A DNA stretch of 39,918 bases from Dehalococcoidales bacterium (GCA_016783135.1 JADHXC010000017.1:1-39918); one strand, 5' to 3'; positions 1 through 8,558 are shown, numbered from the stretch's first letter. The notes: generated from the letters alone by a model not told the origin. Translations and numbers: made by a program.

Positions 1-1
1 G

Positions 2-133
2 GAGGTGATAGAAAGCTGGAGAAAGGATTATAATACCGTTAGGCCGCATAGCGCATTGGGCGGACTGGCACCCCAGGAATTCATGGAACTAGACGGAAAC
101 GCTAAGATGGACGCGGCATTAAGAATGGGGTAA
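2..133 (+). pseudogene. IS3-family transposase OrfB, C-terminal end (cut by window edge)
   Basis: The frame starting at base 2 is open to the TAA at 131-133 and gives 43 residues. They contain WRKDYNTVRPHSALGG followed by LAPQEF, the typical C-terminal end of the DDE integrase domain of IS3-family (OrfB/IS2/IS911-like) transposases. The catalytic glutamate region lies upstream of the window. The visible part carries no lesion, so whether the full element is intact cannot be judged. It shows that the left edge of the window is in mobile DNA, in keeping with the recombinase gene at 839-1771. Confidence 0.8.
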
Positions 134-252
134 GGTCAACGAGGGGCTTTAATGTTGAAAGTAAGAAGGGGTCAACATTCCGCACGATCCAAACCCAACT
201 TGTTGAGGAGGAGGAGATTTATCTCGATGCGGACACGATTCGTGCAGGCATC

Positions 253-750
253 GTGGAGCTAATGGGATGCCCGCCTGGGCTGGTGGGCGAGTTTGACTCA
301 GTCACTCAGGAGTGCCTAGTAGCTCTGCGGCCGGACTTAGGAAAGGACGAGAGCGGCCCGTTTCTCGTGTTAGGGACGGTGACGGGTGGCGCCACAGTCG
401 AGGTCGTAGTGGATCCAGACGTTCTCGGGGCCGCGGAAAAGACTCTCTGTGACATGGGTAAGAGAGGACTAGGCATAAACCTAGACGGCTGGGCGGATAT
501 GCCACAGGGTTCCAAGATAGTTGTCGCGGTACTTCTTGGATTCTTGGAGGAGCGAAGAGTGGAGTTTAAGGGGTTGCCCTCGTTGGCCGTCTTGCCGAAA
601 GACTTCGATCTGCAATTGGCTGCGGTCAGTTATCTACTCGAGCTTAGAGATCAAGAATCGCGAAAGCGAACCAGCTGCACGGTAAGCTCGCCGGAGGTCA
701 GGGCACTAGTAAAAGCAGCCCGAGAACTCAAGAAGAAGTCGCGTGAATAA
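253..750 (+). CDS. Hypothetical protein, 165 aa
   Basis: I do not recognise this protein. It starts at a GTG. The frame is open further upstream, without an ATG, GTG or TTG, back into the IS3 fragment region. A GGAGGAGGAG stretch at about 206-215 looks like a ribosome binding site but lies too far from the GTG, and an internal ATG at 262 is an alternative start. The protein is soluble, with mixed charge, a lysine-rich C-terminus (ELKKKSRE) and no obvious membrane segment or metal motif. It converges on the recombinase gene and sits between it and the IS3 remnant, so it is probably cargo of the tRNA-Gly-associated element. It may also be an N-terminally truncated gene whose start was removed by the IS. 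Confidence 0.45.
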   Translation: MELMGCPPGLVGEFDSVTQECLVALRPDLGKDESGPFLVLGTVTGGATVEVVVDPDVLGAAEKTLCDMGKRGLGINLDGWADMPQGSKIVVAVLLGFLEERRVEFKGLPSLAVLPKDFDLQLAAVSYLLELRDQESRKRTSCTVSSPEVRALVKAARELKKKSRE

Positions 751-838
751 GCCTTGTCCTAGACGCACCTATCGCTAGGCCGCGTTTACGTACAGGAGAC
801 TCTCTCCGAAGTCTTTCGAAGTTTATTCACTTCGCCGG

Positions 839-1771
839 CTAGAACTGCCACCCCTTGAACGGTTTGATTTGGCGATGGACCTGTATGGCGTCATCAGCAC
901 TCACTGCCCTGAGATAGGTTTCTAGCGACTTCATACTAGTGTGCCCCATGATTTCCTGAAGGTATCGCAGCGAACCTCCAGCCTTGAGGAAGTTGATGGC
1001 GAAGGTGTGTCTGAAAGTGTGGGCTGAGCATCTTACCCCGTCAAGGCGAGCTTTCCGTCCTAGGTCTCTGATGATTTGCTGCACTGCGTTGGATGTGAGA
1101 CGCGTGCCTTGCCGTGACAACCACAGGTGGGTTGCGTCATCACTACGATGCCGAAGGTACCGAAGAATAGCCTGCTGTGCTTCTGGGGCCAAATATACCC
1201 TGCGTTCCTTATTGCCTTTGCCTCGCACTTTGATGTGGTCGCCTACAAAGTTCAAGTCGCTCAGTTGGAGCCCCGTCAACTCGGAGAGCCTGATGCCAGT
1301 ATGAAGTAGGGCCAGGATGATGGCACGGTCACGAGCCCCCCACCAGGTGTTCGGAGGGCAAAGATAGAGGAGATCCCTGACATGCTCCGGTGAGAACACC
1401 CGGATGATGACGCTACCCACAGAGGGGGTATGAATGTTGCTCATGGGGCTTCGGTCAATAACGGTCTCAGCGACGCACCAGTTGAAGAAAGCCCTTAGCG
1501 CGCGAAAACGATTGTTGATGGTGTTCTTGCTGACACCGGTTTCCTGAATGTCTGCAAGCCACATCCAGATTTGTAGAGGTGTGACTGTGGTGGGCTCACG
1601 GTTCAAATCCTGACGACTACAGAAGCGCTCAAATGTCTGCAGGGCTTCCTGATACCACTGTAGAGTACGGGGCGACCGTCCCTCTACCTTCTTGGCCAGG
1701 AGGAAGTGGCCAAGTAAGGCAGGTTGTCGTGGCAAATCTGCCACCTGAGAAAGCAGCTTGTCGTAAACCAT
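839..1771 (-). CDS. Tyrosine recombinase / integrase (XerC/D-like)
   Basis: This is a full-length 310-residue tyrosine recombinase. An N-terminal SAM-like core-binding domain (about 18-105) is followed by the catalytic domain. All catalytic residues are visible: Arg161 in HTGIRLSEL, Lys185 in VRGKGNKER, His251 and Arg254 in HTFRHTF, His277 in GHTS and Tyr286 in ETYLRA. The size matches XerC/XerD and small phage/ICE integrases. The gene begins 35 bp after the 3' end of tRNA-Gly(TCC) on the same strand, the usual arrangement for an element integrated into a tRNA gene. That makes an element integrase more likely than the housekeeping dimer-resolution Xer. The element would extend towards lower coordinates, out of the window. 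Confidence 0.9.
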   Translation of the reverse strand: MVYDKLLSQVADLPRQPALLGHFLLAKKVEGRSPRTLQWYQEALQTFERFCSRQDLNREPTTVTPLQIWMWLADIQETGVSKNTINNRFRALRAFFNWCVAETVIDRSPMSNIHTPSVGSVIIRVFSPEHVRDLLYLCPPNTWWGARDRAIILALLHTGIRLSELTGLQLSDLNFVGDHIKVRGKGNKERRVYLAPEAQQAILRYLRHRSDDATHLWLSRQGTRLTSNAVQQIIRDLGRKARLDGVRCSAHTFRHTFAINFLKAGGSLRYLQEIMGHTSMKSLETYLRAVSADDAIQVHRQIKPFKGWQF

Positions 1772-1806
1772 TCATTTTGGCAGCGCGACCTGTCATTCTA
1801 TATCTG

Positions 1807-1882
1807 TGGAGCGGGAGACGGGACTCGAACCCGCGACAACCTGCTTGGAAGGCAGGAACTCTACCAACTGAGTTACTCCCGC
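1807..1882 (-). tRNA. tRNA-Gly (anticodon TCC)
   Basis: Read on the minus strand, the acceptor arms GCGGGAG and CTCCCGC pair over 7 bp. The anticodon stem CCTGC/GCAGG closes the loop CTTCCAA (anticodon TCC), and the T arm is CGGGTTCGAGTCCCG. The discriminator base is T, followed by an encoded CCA (bases 1809-1807). It is the probable attachment site for the integrase just downstream. Confidence 0.96.
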
Positions 1883-2069
1883 AGTAGCAGCATCCATATT
1901 CTAGACGCCCAACATGCCGCATGTCAAAGCGCATGGTAGTGTCCTTGGTGCGGACACTATTCTGGGCGTTCTCAGGGCACTTTCAGCCCGCGTACAGGGC
2001 ATATGCCCCATGCTTCGTGCACGATTTTCCGTGGGATACGCACATTGAGGTATGAGCCAGTACAAGGTA
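1883..2069. other. Intergenic region, no gene seen
   Basis: This 187-bp stretch lies between the tRNA-Gly gene and the promoter of the HTH gene. I see no convincing ORF, RNA or repeat. It should hold the minus-strand promoter of the tRNA, but I could not identify one with confidence. Confidence 0.4.
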
Positions 2070-2098
2070 TTGACAAAATCGTGTTATATTGCTAGAAT
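2070..2098 (+). promoter_or_regulatory. Sigma-70-type promoter of the HTH gene
   Basis: A perfect -35 box TTGACA (2070-2075) is separated by exactly 17 bp from the -10 box TAGAAT (2093-2098). The predicted transcription start is near 2105, about 36 bp before the HTH gene start. It may also feed the formate dehydrogenase genes, since no obvious terminator follows the HTH gene. Confidence 0.75.
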
Positions 2099-2140
2099 CT
2101 GTTGATATTAACTGGAAATTGTAATATAGTGGAGTCAAGC

Positions 2141-2419
2141 ATGAGTAGCACACATGAGCGGGAATATATAGACAAGCATGAACTTATCATGAGTAAGCTA
2201 TTACAGAAGGTTGAAGAATCCGGTCGTGGTTGTATTTCAGTTCAGCAGATAGCAGTCGAACTTGGAATGGACCAGAGAACGGTTAGGTCCCATCTGAAAA
2301 TCATGGAAATTCATAACGCTGGTGTGTTCGTCGACCCAAAAGAGAAGGAATTCTGCACCAAAGAAGGTCTTATCCTGCTAGCTAAAAAAATTGGACTGAA
2401 AGAAATAGCTTCTGAATAA
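2141..2419 (+). CDS. Small winged helix-turn-helix regulator
   Basis: This is a 92-residue protein with a helix-turn-helix at about residues 35-60 (SVQQIAVELGMDQRTVRSHL). A short wing follows (GVFVDPKEKEFCTKEG), as in MarR/ArsR-like single-domain regulators. I chose ATG 2141 because GGAG at 2131-2134 lies six bases upstream; the longer frame from 2102 has no ribosome binding site and would overlap the transcription start. It stands alone upstream of fdhA in the same direction, so a role in controlling the formate dehydrogenase block is likely, but that is inferred from position. The sensing signal is not visible. Two cysteines (in GRGCIS and EFCTKE) could serve redox or metal sensing. Confidence 0.75.
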   Translation: MSSTHEREYIDKHELIMSKLLQKVEESGRGCISVQQIAVELGMDQRTVRSHLKIMEIHNAGVFVDPKEKEFCTKEGLILLAKKIGLKEIASE

Positions 2420-2673
2420 AGGAGGTGTAAATAGTTCTGCATATAATTATGAAGCTATGACCCAAGAGCCTCCTGCTGAAATTGTACACCAGTGGATATT
2501 CCATATCAGGTCATACAGGGGAATATACCATATATGTTCGAGGTACTGTAAGTTCATCCGTGAGCTATTGGATTAGTAAGTCAATACGGTGTACCCGGGA
2601 CGTCGGGACCTGATAGGATAGTGAAGTGTATTTTAGTGGGACTATCGAATGAAAGGAGGTACTTGAGATACTA
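2420..2673 (+). other. Leader/intergenic region upstream of fdhA
   Basis: These 254 bp between the HTH gene and fdhA hold no recognisable ORF of useful length. There is a GGAGG just after the HTH stop (about 2421) and a complementary CCTCC near 2470 that could pair with it. I see no clear -35/-10 pair, so fdhA may be read from the promoter at 2070 or from a regulator-dependent promoter. The fdhA ribosome binding site AGGAGGT (2654-2660) lies 13 bases before the ATG, longer than usual. Confidence 0.35.
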
Positions 2674-5600
2674 ATGGAACTGAACCGTAGGGAATTTCTG
2701 AAAGCCTCAGGGGCTGGGGTTGGTGGTGTTTTCTTGCTAGGTACCCTCAACCCCGATGTTGCCTTCGCCAAGACCCCGAAAACACTTCCGTTAAAGAAGC
2801 ACTTCGGGGAAGGGTACACGATCTGCCCATACGATGGTTCTGGATGTGGCTTCCTGGTCGCTTCGCAGAATGGCAAAGTAGTGAACGTTGAAGGTGACCC
2901 AGACCATCCGGTGAATCGTGGTGGTAACTGTTCCAAGGGAGCCACCATGCGCCAGCTATCAGCTGACAATCCATGGCGCCTGAGCAAAGTCCTTTATCGG
3001 AAACCGGGTGGTACCGATTGGGAAGAAAAGGAATGGGACTGGGCAATCGATAGAATTGCCCGAAATATCAAGGACACACGAGACAAGAACTTCACGGCAA
3101 CGGATAGTAATGGCAATCTGGTAAACCGTACCGATGCCATTGGTAACTTCGGTGGGTCCGCTCTGGACAATGAAGAATGTTATCTCCTGTCAAAGCTGAC
3201 CCGTGCGCTTGGCGTGGTTTACCTGGAACACCACGCCCGCATATGACATTCCCCCACTGTCGCCAGTTTGGCGGAAAGTTTCGGTCGTGGGGCAATGACA
3301 AATCACTGGAATGATATTGCCAATGCTGATGTCATTATGGCAATCGGCGCAAATCCTGCTGAGAATCACCCGGCCTCCTTCGGCCATATCATGGATGCCA
3401 AGGACAAGGGTGCCAAGCTCATCAGCGTCGACCCCAGATTTACCAGGACTTCCTCGAAGGCGGACATCTATGCTCCACTCAGGTCTGGGACTGATATCGC
3501 CTTCATCGGAGGAATGATCAAGTATGTGCTCGATGATATTGACGACAACCCTCAGAACTACAACCTGACCTATATCACAGAGTACACCAACGCTTCCTAC
3601 CTGATTAATCCTGCCTTCAAGGGTCCGGACGACCTGGATGGACTGTTCTCCGGGTATGCCGGGAGCAGTAACGAAACTGACGGTAATAAGCGTAAGTATG
3701 ACAAGTCTACCTGGCAATGGCAGGTAGACTCAGACGGCATACCTCTAAGAGACAGGACCCTTAAAGACCCGAATTGTGTCTTCCAACTCCTTAAGAAACA
3801 GTATGCCCGCTACACCCCGAAAATGGTAAACAGCATAGCAGGTACACCAGAAGATAGCTTCCTTGAGATATGCCGAACCTATGCTTCTTCCGGAAAGCCG
3901 GGTAAGGCAGCCACCATCATGTATGCCATGGGAACCACCCAGCATACCCATGGGGCGCAGAATATCCGCTCTTACTGCATACTGCAGCTGCTGCTTGGTA
4001 ATATAGGAATTAGTGGCGGTGGCATTAATGCCCTGAGAGGTGAATCAAATGTTCAGGGCTCTACAGACCACTGTCTCCTCTTCCACATTCTGCCTGGCTA
4101 CCTGAAGGTACCCGAGAGTGTTGATGGTTCTCTGACAGAGTATCTGGAAAGAGCAACACCTAAGAGTAGCGACCCATTAAGCCTTAACTGGTGGCAGCAT
4201 ACTCCCAAGTATGTAGTCAGCATGCTCAAAGCCTGGTACGGAGATGCCGCTACTGCCGATAACGAGTTCGGTTTCCACTACCTGCCCAAGATTCAGACCG
4301 GACAGAACTACTCCCACATCTCCCTGTTTGAGGCTATGGAGAAAGGTGTTATCAAGGGCTTGATGTGCTGGGGGCAGAACCCGGCAGTCGGTGGGCCTAA
4401 TGCCAACCAGGAAAGAAGTGCCATGGACAAGCTGGACTGGATGGTTGTCGCCGACATGTGGCAGACCGAAACAGCCAACTTCTGGCAGAGACCGGGTGCT
4501 ATTCCAGCCAATATCCAGACAGAGGTCTTCCTGCTACCAGCCAAGAGTTCATATGAGAAAGAGGGTAGCGTAACCAACAGCTCACGCTGGAGCCAGTGGC
4601 GCTACACATGCGCAGATGCCCCTGGCGAGGCGGAAGATGACCTGTACATGCTGACCATGCTCTACCGCAAGTTGAAGGAACTCTACCAAGCCGAAGGCGG
4701 ACCTAACTCCGAGGCTATTACCAACCTGACCTGGGATTACGGGTCCGGTCATCCTGACGTGCATAAAGTAGCCAAGGAAATCAATGGTTACGACCTGACT
4801 ACCGGTAAGCTGATGGCTAGCTTTAGCGGGCTTAAAGCTGACGGTACGACTACTTCAGGGAACTGGCTCTATTGCGCCAGCTATACCGAAGATGGCAATA
4901 TGGCGGAAAGACGGGACCCGGTTGATAAATCAGGTATAGGTCTCTTTTCCAACTGGGCATGGTGCTGGCCGGTCAACCGGCGAATCATCTATAACCGCGC
5001 TTCGGTTGACCTTGACGGCAAACCATGGGACTCCGAGCATCCGGTTATCACATGGAACGAAGCTACCCGCAAATGGGAGGGAGATGTCCCCGATGGCGGC
5101 GCAGCACCGATGAACCAGGGTGGTTATTACCCCTTTATCATGAAGCCGGAAGGCCTTTCCCGCCTCTTTGGCCCAGGAATGGCCGAGGGTCCAATGCCCG
5201 AACACTATGAGCCGTGGGAGGCACCAATATCCAATCCCATGTCAAAACAACAGAGCAACCCCGCTTTCAAGATATGGCGACCTTCCGAACAAGGCACCAT
5301 TGATAAATTCCCTATTGTCTGCAGTACCTACCGTGTCTCCGAGCACTGGCAGGGCGGGCAGATGACGCGCAACTGCTCATGGCTGGTCGAGATGCAGCCC
5401 GAACCTTTCTGCGAAATGAGTGAAGAACTGGCAGACGATAAGGGTATCAAGAATGGCGACCGGGTCATTGTGGAATCAGCCAGAGGGGAAGTCAATGTGG
5501 TCGCCCTGGTTACCAAGCGCTTCAAGCCGTTTAAAATGAATGGTAGTATTGTGCACCAGGTAGGCGTCATCTGGCACTGGGGCTATACCGGCCTATCCAC

Positions 5601-5697
5601 CGGCGACAGTGCTAACGTCTTAACACCCCACGTTGGTGACGCCAATACGATGATACCGGAATACAAGGCATTCCTGGTAGAAGTGCGAAAGGCTTAA
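2674..5697 (+). CDS. fdhA: Formate dehydrogenase, catalytic alpha subunit (selenoprotein, Tat-exported)
   Basis: This molybdenum/tungsten formate dehydrogenase large subunit belongs to the FdnG/FdoG type, about 1007 residues against about 1015 in E. coli. The frame contains a TGA at 3244-3246 (codon 191). It is read as selenocysteine: the context ARI-Sec-HSPTVASLA followed by FGRGAMTNHW matches the active-site Sec-His of FdnG. The N-terminus has the twin-arginine motif NRREFLK (residues 4-10), a hydrophobic stretch and AFA, so it is predicted to be Tat-exported, and tat genes lie downstream. The [4Fe-4S] site reads Cys51, Asp54, Cys58 and Cys86, so the usual second cysteine is aspartate. The C-terminal molybdopterin-dinucleotide domain ends with ANTMIPEYKAFLVEV, as in FdnG. 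The protein oxidises formate and passes electrons to fdhB and fdhC. A split annotation (2674-3246 and 3268-5697) would be an artefact. Confidence 0.96.
3244..3275 (+). promoter_or_regulatory. Selenocysteine UGA with downstream SECIS-like hairpin
   Basis: The in-frame TGA (3244-3246) is followed 14 nt later by the stem CGCC (3261-3264) and GGCG (3270-3273), closing the five-base loop AGTTT. Outer ACT/AGT pairing can extend it. A short stem-loop about 15-35 nt after UGA, with G at the start of the apical loop, is the general form of bacterial SECIS elements bound by SelB. The fold was judged by eye. Confidence 0.7.
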
Positions 5698-5731
5698 ATA
5701 GTGAGTATCGACTACTTCTCTGGAGGTATAC

Positions 5732-6577
5732 ATGGCTGACAAAGCAATTTTGTTTGACTCAACACGTTGTACAGCCTGCCGCGGCTGCCAGGCAGCCTGT
5801 AAGAACTGGAACGAGAACGACGAGGATATCCCCACAATCGAGAACGGTGTGGACGCACGGAACACCGGCAGCTACGAGAACCCGCCTGACCTCTCAACAT
5901 CAACCTGGCTCAGAATGAGGTTCACCGAGGTTGAGCGTCAGGGGAAACTCTCCTGGTTTTTCACACGAGTATCTTGCATGCACTGTAGTGATGCCGCCTG
6001 CGTTAAGGTCTGCCCTTCCGGTGCCCTCTTTCATGATGAGCTTACTGGCTTCGTTGTCTACGACAAAGACCTCTGCACTGGCTGCGGCTACTGCGTGGAA
6101 TTCTGTCCCTTTGATGTACCTCGTACCGACCGTAACGTGATAACCGGCCTGGCCAAGATGGACAAGTGTACACTGTGCACTACTCCCGGATTAAACCGCC
6201 TCGATGCCGGTGAAAAACCCGCCTGTGTCAAGGCCTGTCCCCCTAAGGCACTGCTATACGACGACCGCAATAAACTGGTAGCCTTAGGAAAACAGCGAGT
6301 GCAGGCTTTGAAAGCGGCCGGGTCCAATAACGCAAACCTTTTCGGTGAGACTGAGTTAAATGGCCTGCACGTACTATACGTCCTAGAAGATTCTCCGGAT
6401 GCCTACGGGCTGCCGGTTGACCCCAAGGTTCCAGGCGTGGCTATTGCATGGCAGGATGTCATTCAGCCGCTTGGCTGGATAATGGGCGGAGTAACCATTG
6501 TCGGACTCGGCTTGAACTATCTGGTTGCCCGGCAGGCCAAAATACGCAAAGAACAGACCGTAAAGAAGGAGGAATGA
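5732..6577 (+). CDS. fdhB: Formate dehydrogenase iron-sulfur (beta) subunit
   Basis: This 281-residue electron-transfer subunit resembles FdnH/FdoH. Four cysteine clusters are visible: CTACRGCQAAC (residues 13-23), CMHCSDAACVKVC, CTGCGYCVEFC, and CTLC with the later CVKAC, enough for four [4Fe-4S] clusters. A single hydrophobic segment near the C-terminus (around WIMGGVTIVGLGLNYLVA) should anchor it in the membrane, with a short charged tail. There is no signal peptide, consistent with FdnH-type subunits being carried through Tat with the alpha subunit. GGAGG at 5722-5726 sets the start. The gene follows fdhA by 34 bp and precedes fdhC by one base. Confidence 0.95.
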   Translation: MADKAILFDSTRCTACRGCQAACKNWNENDEDIPTIENGVDARNTGSYENPPDLSTSTWLRMRFTEVERQGKLSWFFTRVSCMHCSDAACVKVCPSGALFHDELTGFVVYDKDLCTGCGYCVEFCPFDVPRTDRNVITGLAKMDKCTLCTTPGLNRLDAGEKPACVKACPPKALLYDDRNKLVALGKQRVQALKAAGSNNANLFGETELNGLHVLYVLEDSPDAYGLPVDPKVPGVAIAWQDVIQPLGWIMGGVTIVGLGLNYLVARQAKIRKEQTVKKEE

Positions 6578-6578
6578 C

Positions 6579-7229
6579 ATGGCCCAAGAGGTTGTAAGAT
6601 ATCGTAAAGCGACGCGTGTATTGCACCACGTTCACACCGCCGCGTTCGTAGTCCTGTTTCTCACCGGACTGGTCCTGTTCATCCCTCAGCTTGGCTTCAT
6701 TGCCCAGGGTGGCTGGACTCGTGTCCTCCATCGCATCGCTGCCGTTATATTTGCCGTGGCACCGGTTCTCTATGTTCTTTTCAACTGGGAAGCTGCCAAG
6801 AAGGGAATCAAGGAGGCTTTCACCTGGGGTTCAGAGGATATCAAATGGCTCAAAGCAGCCCCGGGTTACTACTTCTTCATGGACGAAAGCAAGATGCCTC
6901 CCCAGGGTCATATGAACACCGGGCAGAAGATGTGGTGGTTCATGGTACTTGTTTTTGGAGCACTATTCGTGCTTACCGGTATATTCATGTGGTTCCTTAA
7001 GGACATTCTACCGGCAGCATCATTCCAATGGATGATATTCATCCATGATGTTTCTTTCATCGTCACCGGGTGTATGCTTTTCCTCCACATCTATCTGGGT
7101 GTTATTCATCCACTCATGACGGAAGCATGGAAATCCATCACCAAGGGCACGGTATCAGCCGAATACGCCAAATCTCATCATGGCAAATGGTTCAAAGAGG
7201 ACGCAAAGAAGAAACCCAAAGGAGCCTAG
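6579..7229 (+). CDS. fdhC: Formate dehydrogenase cytochrome b (gamma) subunit
   Basis: This 216-residue membrane protein has four predicted transmembrane segments, beginning near residues 15-35, 50-70, 115-137 and 148-172, with histidines placed for two b hemes (LHHVHTAAF, LHRIAAV, FIHDVSF, LHIYLGVIH). This is the FdnI/FdoI family cytochrome b556 type, which takes electrons from the beta subunit and reduces the quinone pool or another membrane partner. The ATG follows the fdhB stop by one base, and its ribosome binding site (AAGGAGGAAT) lies inside the end of fdhB, so the two are probably translationally coupled. The lysine-rich tail (EDAKKKPKGA) is predicted to be cytoplasmic. Confidence 0.93.
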   Translation: MAQEVVRYRKATRVLHHVHTAAFVVLFLTGLVLFIPQLGFIAQGGWTRVLHRIAAVIFAVAPVLYVLFNWEAAKKGIKEAFTWGSEDIKWLKAAPGYYFFMDESKMPPQGHMNTGQKMWWFMVLVFGALFVLTGIFMWFLKDILPAASFQWMIFIHDVSFIVTGCMLFLHIYLGVIHPLMTEAWKSITKGTVSAEYAKSHHGKWFKEDAKKKPKGA

Positions 7230-7235
7230 GTACCA

Positions 7236-8063
7236 GTGACATTAGAACGCATCGTTCAGAAGCTGGACGAACTGGAAAAGGAAGAAGGAAAGCTACCTGA
7301 ACTGATGCAGTTCTATCACAGGATATTGCAAATTCAGGCCGGGGTTGGGGACCAACTGGAGAAACCCAGCCCCGGTCTGACCCGTGAGACTGCTACGGAG
7401 AGGCTGGGACAGGGAAAGCCGCTCTTAGAGGCGTCGGAATTCATCTTCGACTGGACACTCTTTCAAAACACACTTCGAGGAATCACCGACGTCTTCAGCG
7501 AATTCTCCCATTTCTTCGACCTTACCCCTGAGACCTTCAGAGAACCACCACTTGAGCAACTGGTCTCCAGGGATTCCATTGAAGCCTGGTATGCTGGTGA
7601 AGACCTGCCACCTACCGGAGCCATCAGCCAGGATATTATCAGAGAACTGATACATGCCGCGGTCAGACCATTTCTGATGAACTATGCAGGAGCACTCATT
7701 GGTTTTGTTAAGCAGGAAACCTGGCGACGTAACTATTGTCCCGTCTGTGGTGGTAATGCGGACTTCGCCTATCTTGAACCAGAGAACGGTGCTCGCTGGC
7801 TGCTCTGTTCCCGCTGCGATACCGAATGGCTCTTTCAGCGACTCCAGTGTCCCTACTGCCAGAATCAGGACCAGAATGACCTCTCGTTTTACTCGGATGA
7901 CGACGAGGTTTACCGCCTCTACGTTTGTGAGAAATGCAAGCACTACCTGAAGACAATCGACCTACGGAAGGCCGGAAGTGAGGTCGAGGTTTCTCTGGAA
8001 CGCCTGCTGACCTACGAGCTGGACGCACAGGCCCGGGAGTACGGGTATCTCCCCGTTGGCTGA
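7236..8063 (+). CDS. fdhE: Formate dehydrogenase accessory protein FdhE
   Basis: This 275-residue FdhE homologue starts at GTG 7236, six bases after fdhC, with a GGAG at 7221-7224. The N-terminal half is alpha-helical. The C-terminal half carries four CxxC knuckles: CPVCGG, CSRCDTEW, CPYCQNQD and CEKCKHYL, the rubredoxin-like iron sites typical of FdhE. In E. coli FdhE is needed for activity of the exported respiratory formate dehydrogenases and binds their catalytic subunit in the cytoplasm. The length is a little below E. coli FdhE (about 309 aa), with all four knuckles kept. Its place directly after fdhABC supports the same role here. Confidence 0.93.
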   Translation: MTLERIVQKLDELEKEEGKLPELMQFYHRILQIQAGVGDQLEKPSPGLTRETATERLGQGKPLLEASEFIFDWTLFQNTLRGITDVFSEFSHFFDLTPETFREPPLEQLVSRDSIEAWYAGEDLPPTGAISQDIIRELIHAAVRPFLMNYAGALIGFVKQETWRRNYCPVCGGNADFAYLEPENGARWLLCSRCDTEWLFQRLQCPYCQNQDQNDLSFYSDDDEVYRLYVCEKCKHYLKTIDLRKAGSEVEVSLERLLTYELDAQAREYGYLPVG

Positions 8064-8333
8064 TGTCGTAAGCAGAAACTGGATGTGCCAGAGGGTATGC
8101 CTCAGGCAAAGCTCTACGTGTAGACAACACGCCTTGGTCCTGGCAAACGATTCCGGTAAACCTGAATGATATTACTTCATGCTATAGTATGTCTATCTGA
8201 CCGGTCACTTCGGGAATTAGGGTGACCCCATCAAATAATTGCTAGCCAAGATGGTATAATCTGGTTATAATAGTTATACAGGTCTCAGGGTGTGGCTCTT
8301 GAGACGTAATTTGTACAGCAGGAGGCATGGCAG
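8064..8333 (+). other. Intergenic region between fdhE and tatA: hairpins and promoter-like boxes
   Basis: No ORF is supported. A hairpin at 8086-8108 (TGCC-A-GAGG, loop GTATG, CCTC-A-GGCA) closely follows the fdhE stop but lacks a T run, so it may be an end-processing or stabilising structure. An extended -10 box (TGcTATAGT, 8180-8188) and two perfect TATAAT boxes (8255-8260 and 8266-8271) lie upstream of tatA, none with a good -35 at 17 bp. The inverted repeat GGTCAC (8203-8208) / GTGACC (8222-8227) lies between the extended -10 box and the TATAAT boxes and could be an operator. A separate promoter for the tat genes is likely. Confidence 0.4.
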
Positions 8334-8558
8334 ATGTTTAGACCGGGACCGCTGGAGATTGGCCTCATTGTATTCATAGTCCTGATACTCTTCGGAGCTG
8401 GAAAGCTTCCCCAGGTAGGCTCTGCGATGGGCAAGGGACTCCGCGCTTTCCGACGGGGACAGAGCGGTGAGGAAGACGTCGCTGAAAAAGAGGAAGTAGT
8501 CGAGGCCAAGCCCAGGAAGACCACAAAGAGAAAGAAAGCAGCCAGCAAGAGCGATTAG
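8334..8558 (+). CDS. tatA: Sec-independent translocase TatA/E-type subunit
   Basis: This 74-residue protein has the TatA layout: a short periplasmic N-terminus, one transmembrane helix (about residues 7-21, IGLIVFIVLILFGAG), the hinge Gly-Lys-Leu-Pro, an amphipathic helix (VGSAMGKGLRAFRRG) and a charged tail rich in lysine and glutamate. AGGAGG (8320-8325) is spaced eight bases from ATG 8334; an upstream ATG at 8327 is out of frame and stops at once. It forms the protein-conducting part of the Tat system with the following two genes, and the nearby formate dehydrogenase alpha subunit is its evident client. Confidence 0.92.
   Translation: MFRPGPLEIGLIVFIVLILFGAGKLPQVGSAMGKGLRAFRRGQSGEEDVAEKEEVVEAKPRKTTKRKKAASKSD

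Noticed and set aside
1629-1939. Short ORFs across tRNA-Gly on both strands
   Set aside because: They run through the tRNA gene and the integrase start and have no coding features.
3244-3268. Formate dehydrogenase as two genes, or a nonsense mutation/frameshift
   Set aside because: The frame is unbroken across the TGA, the position is the catalytic Sec of this family followed by the conserved His, and selA, selB and selC are nearby.
8203-8227. GGTCAC/GTGACC hairpin as a terminator
   Set aside because: The 13-base loop is large and no T run follows; an operator is more likely, so it is noted only within the intergenic entry.
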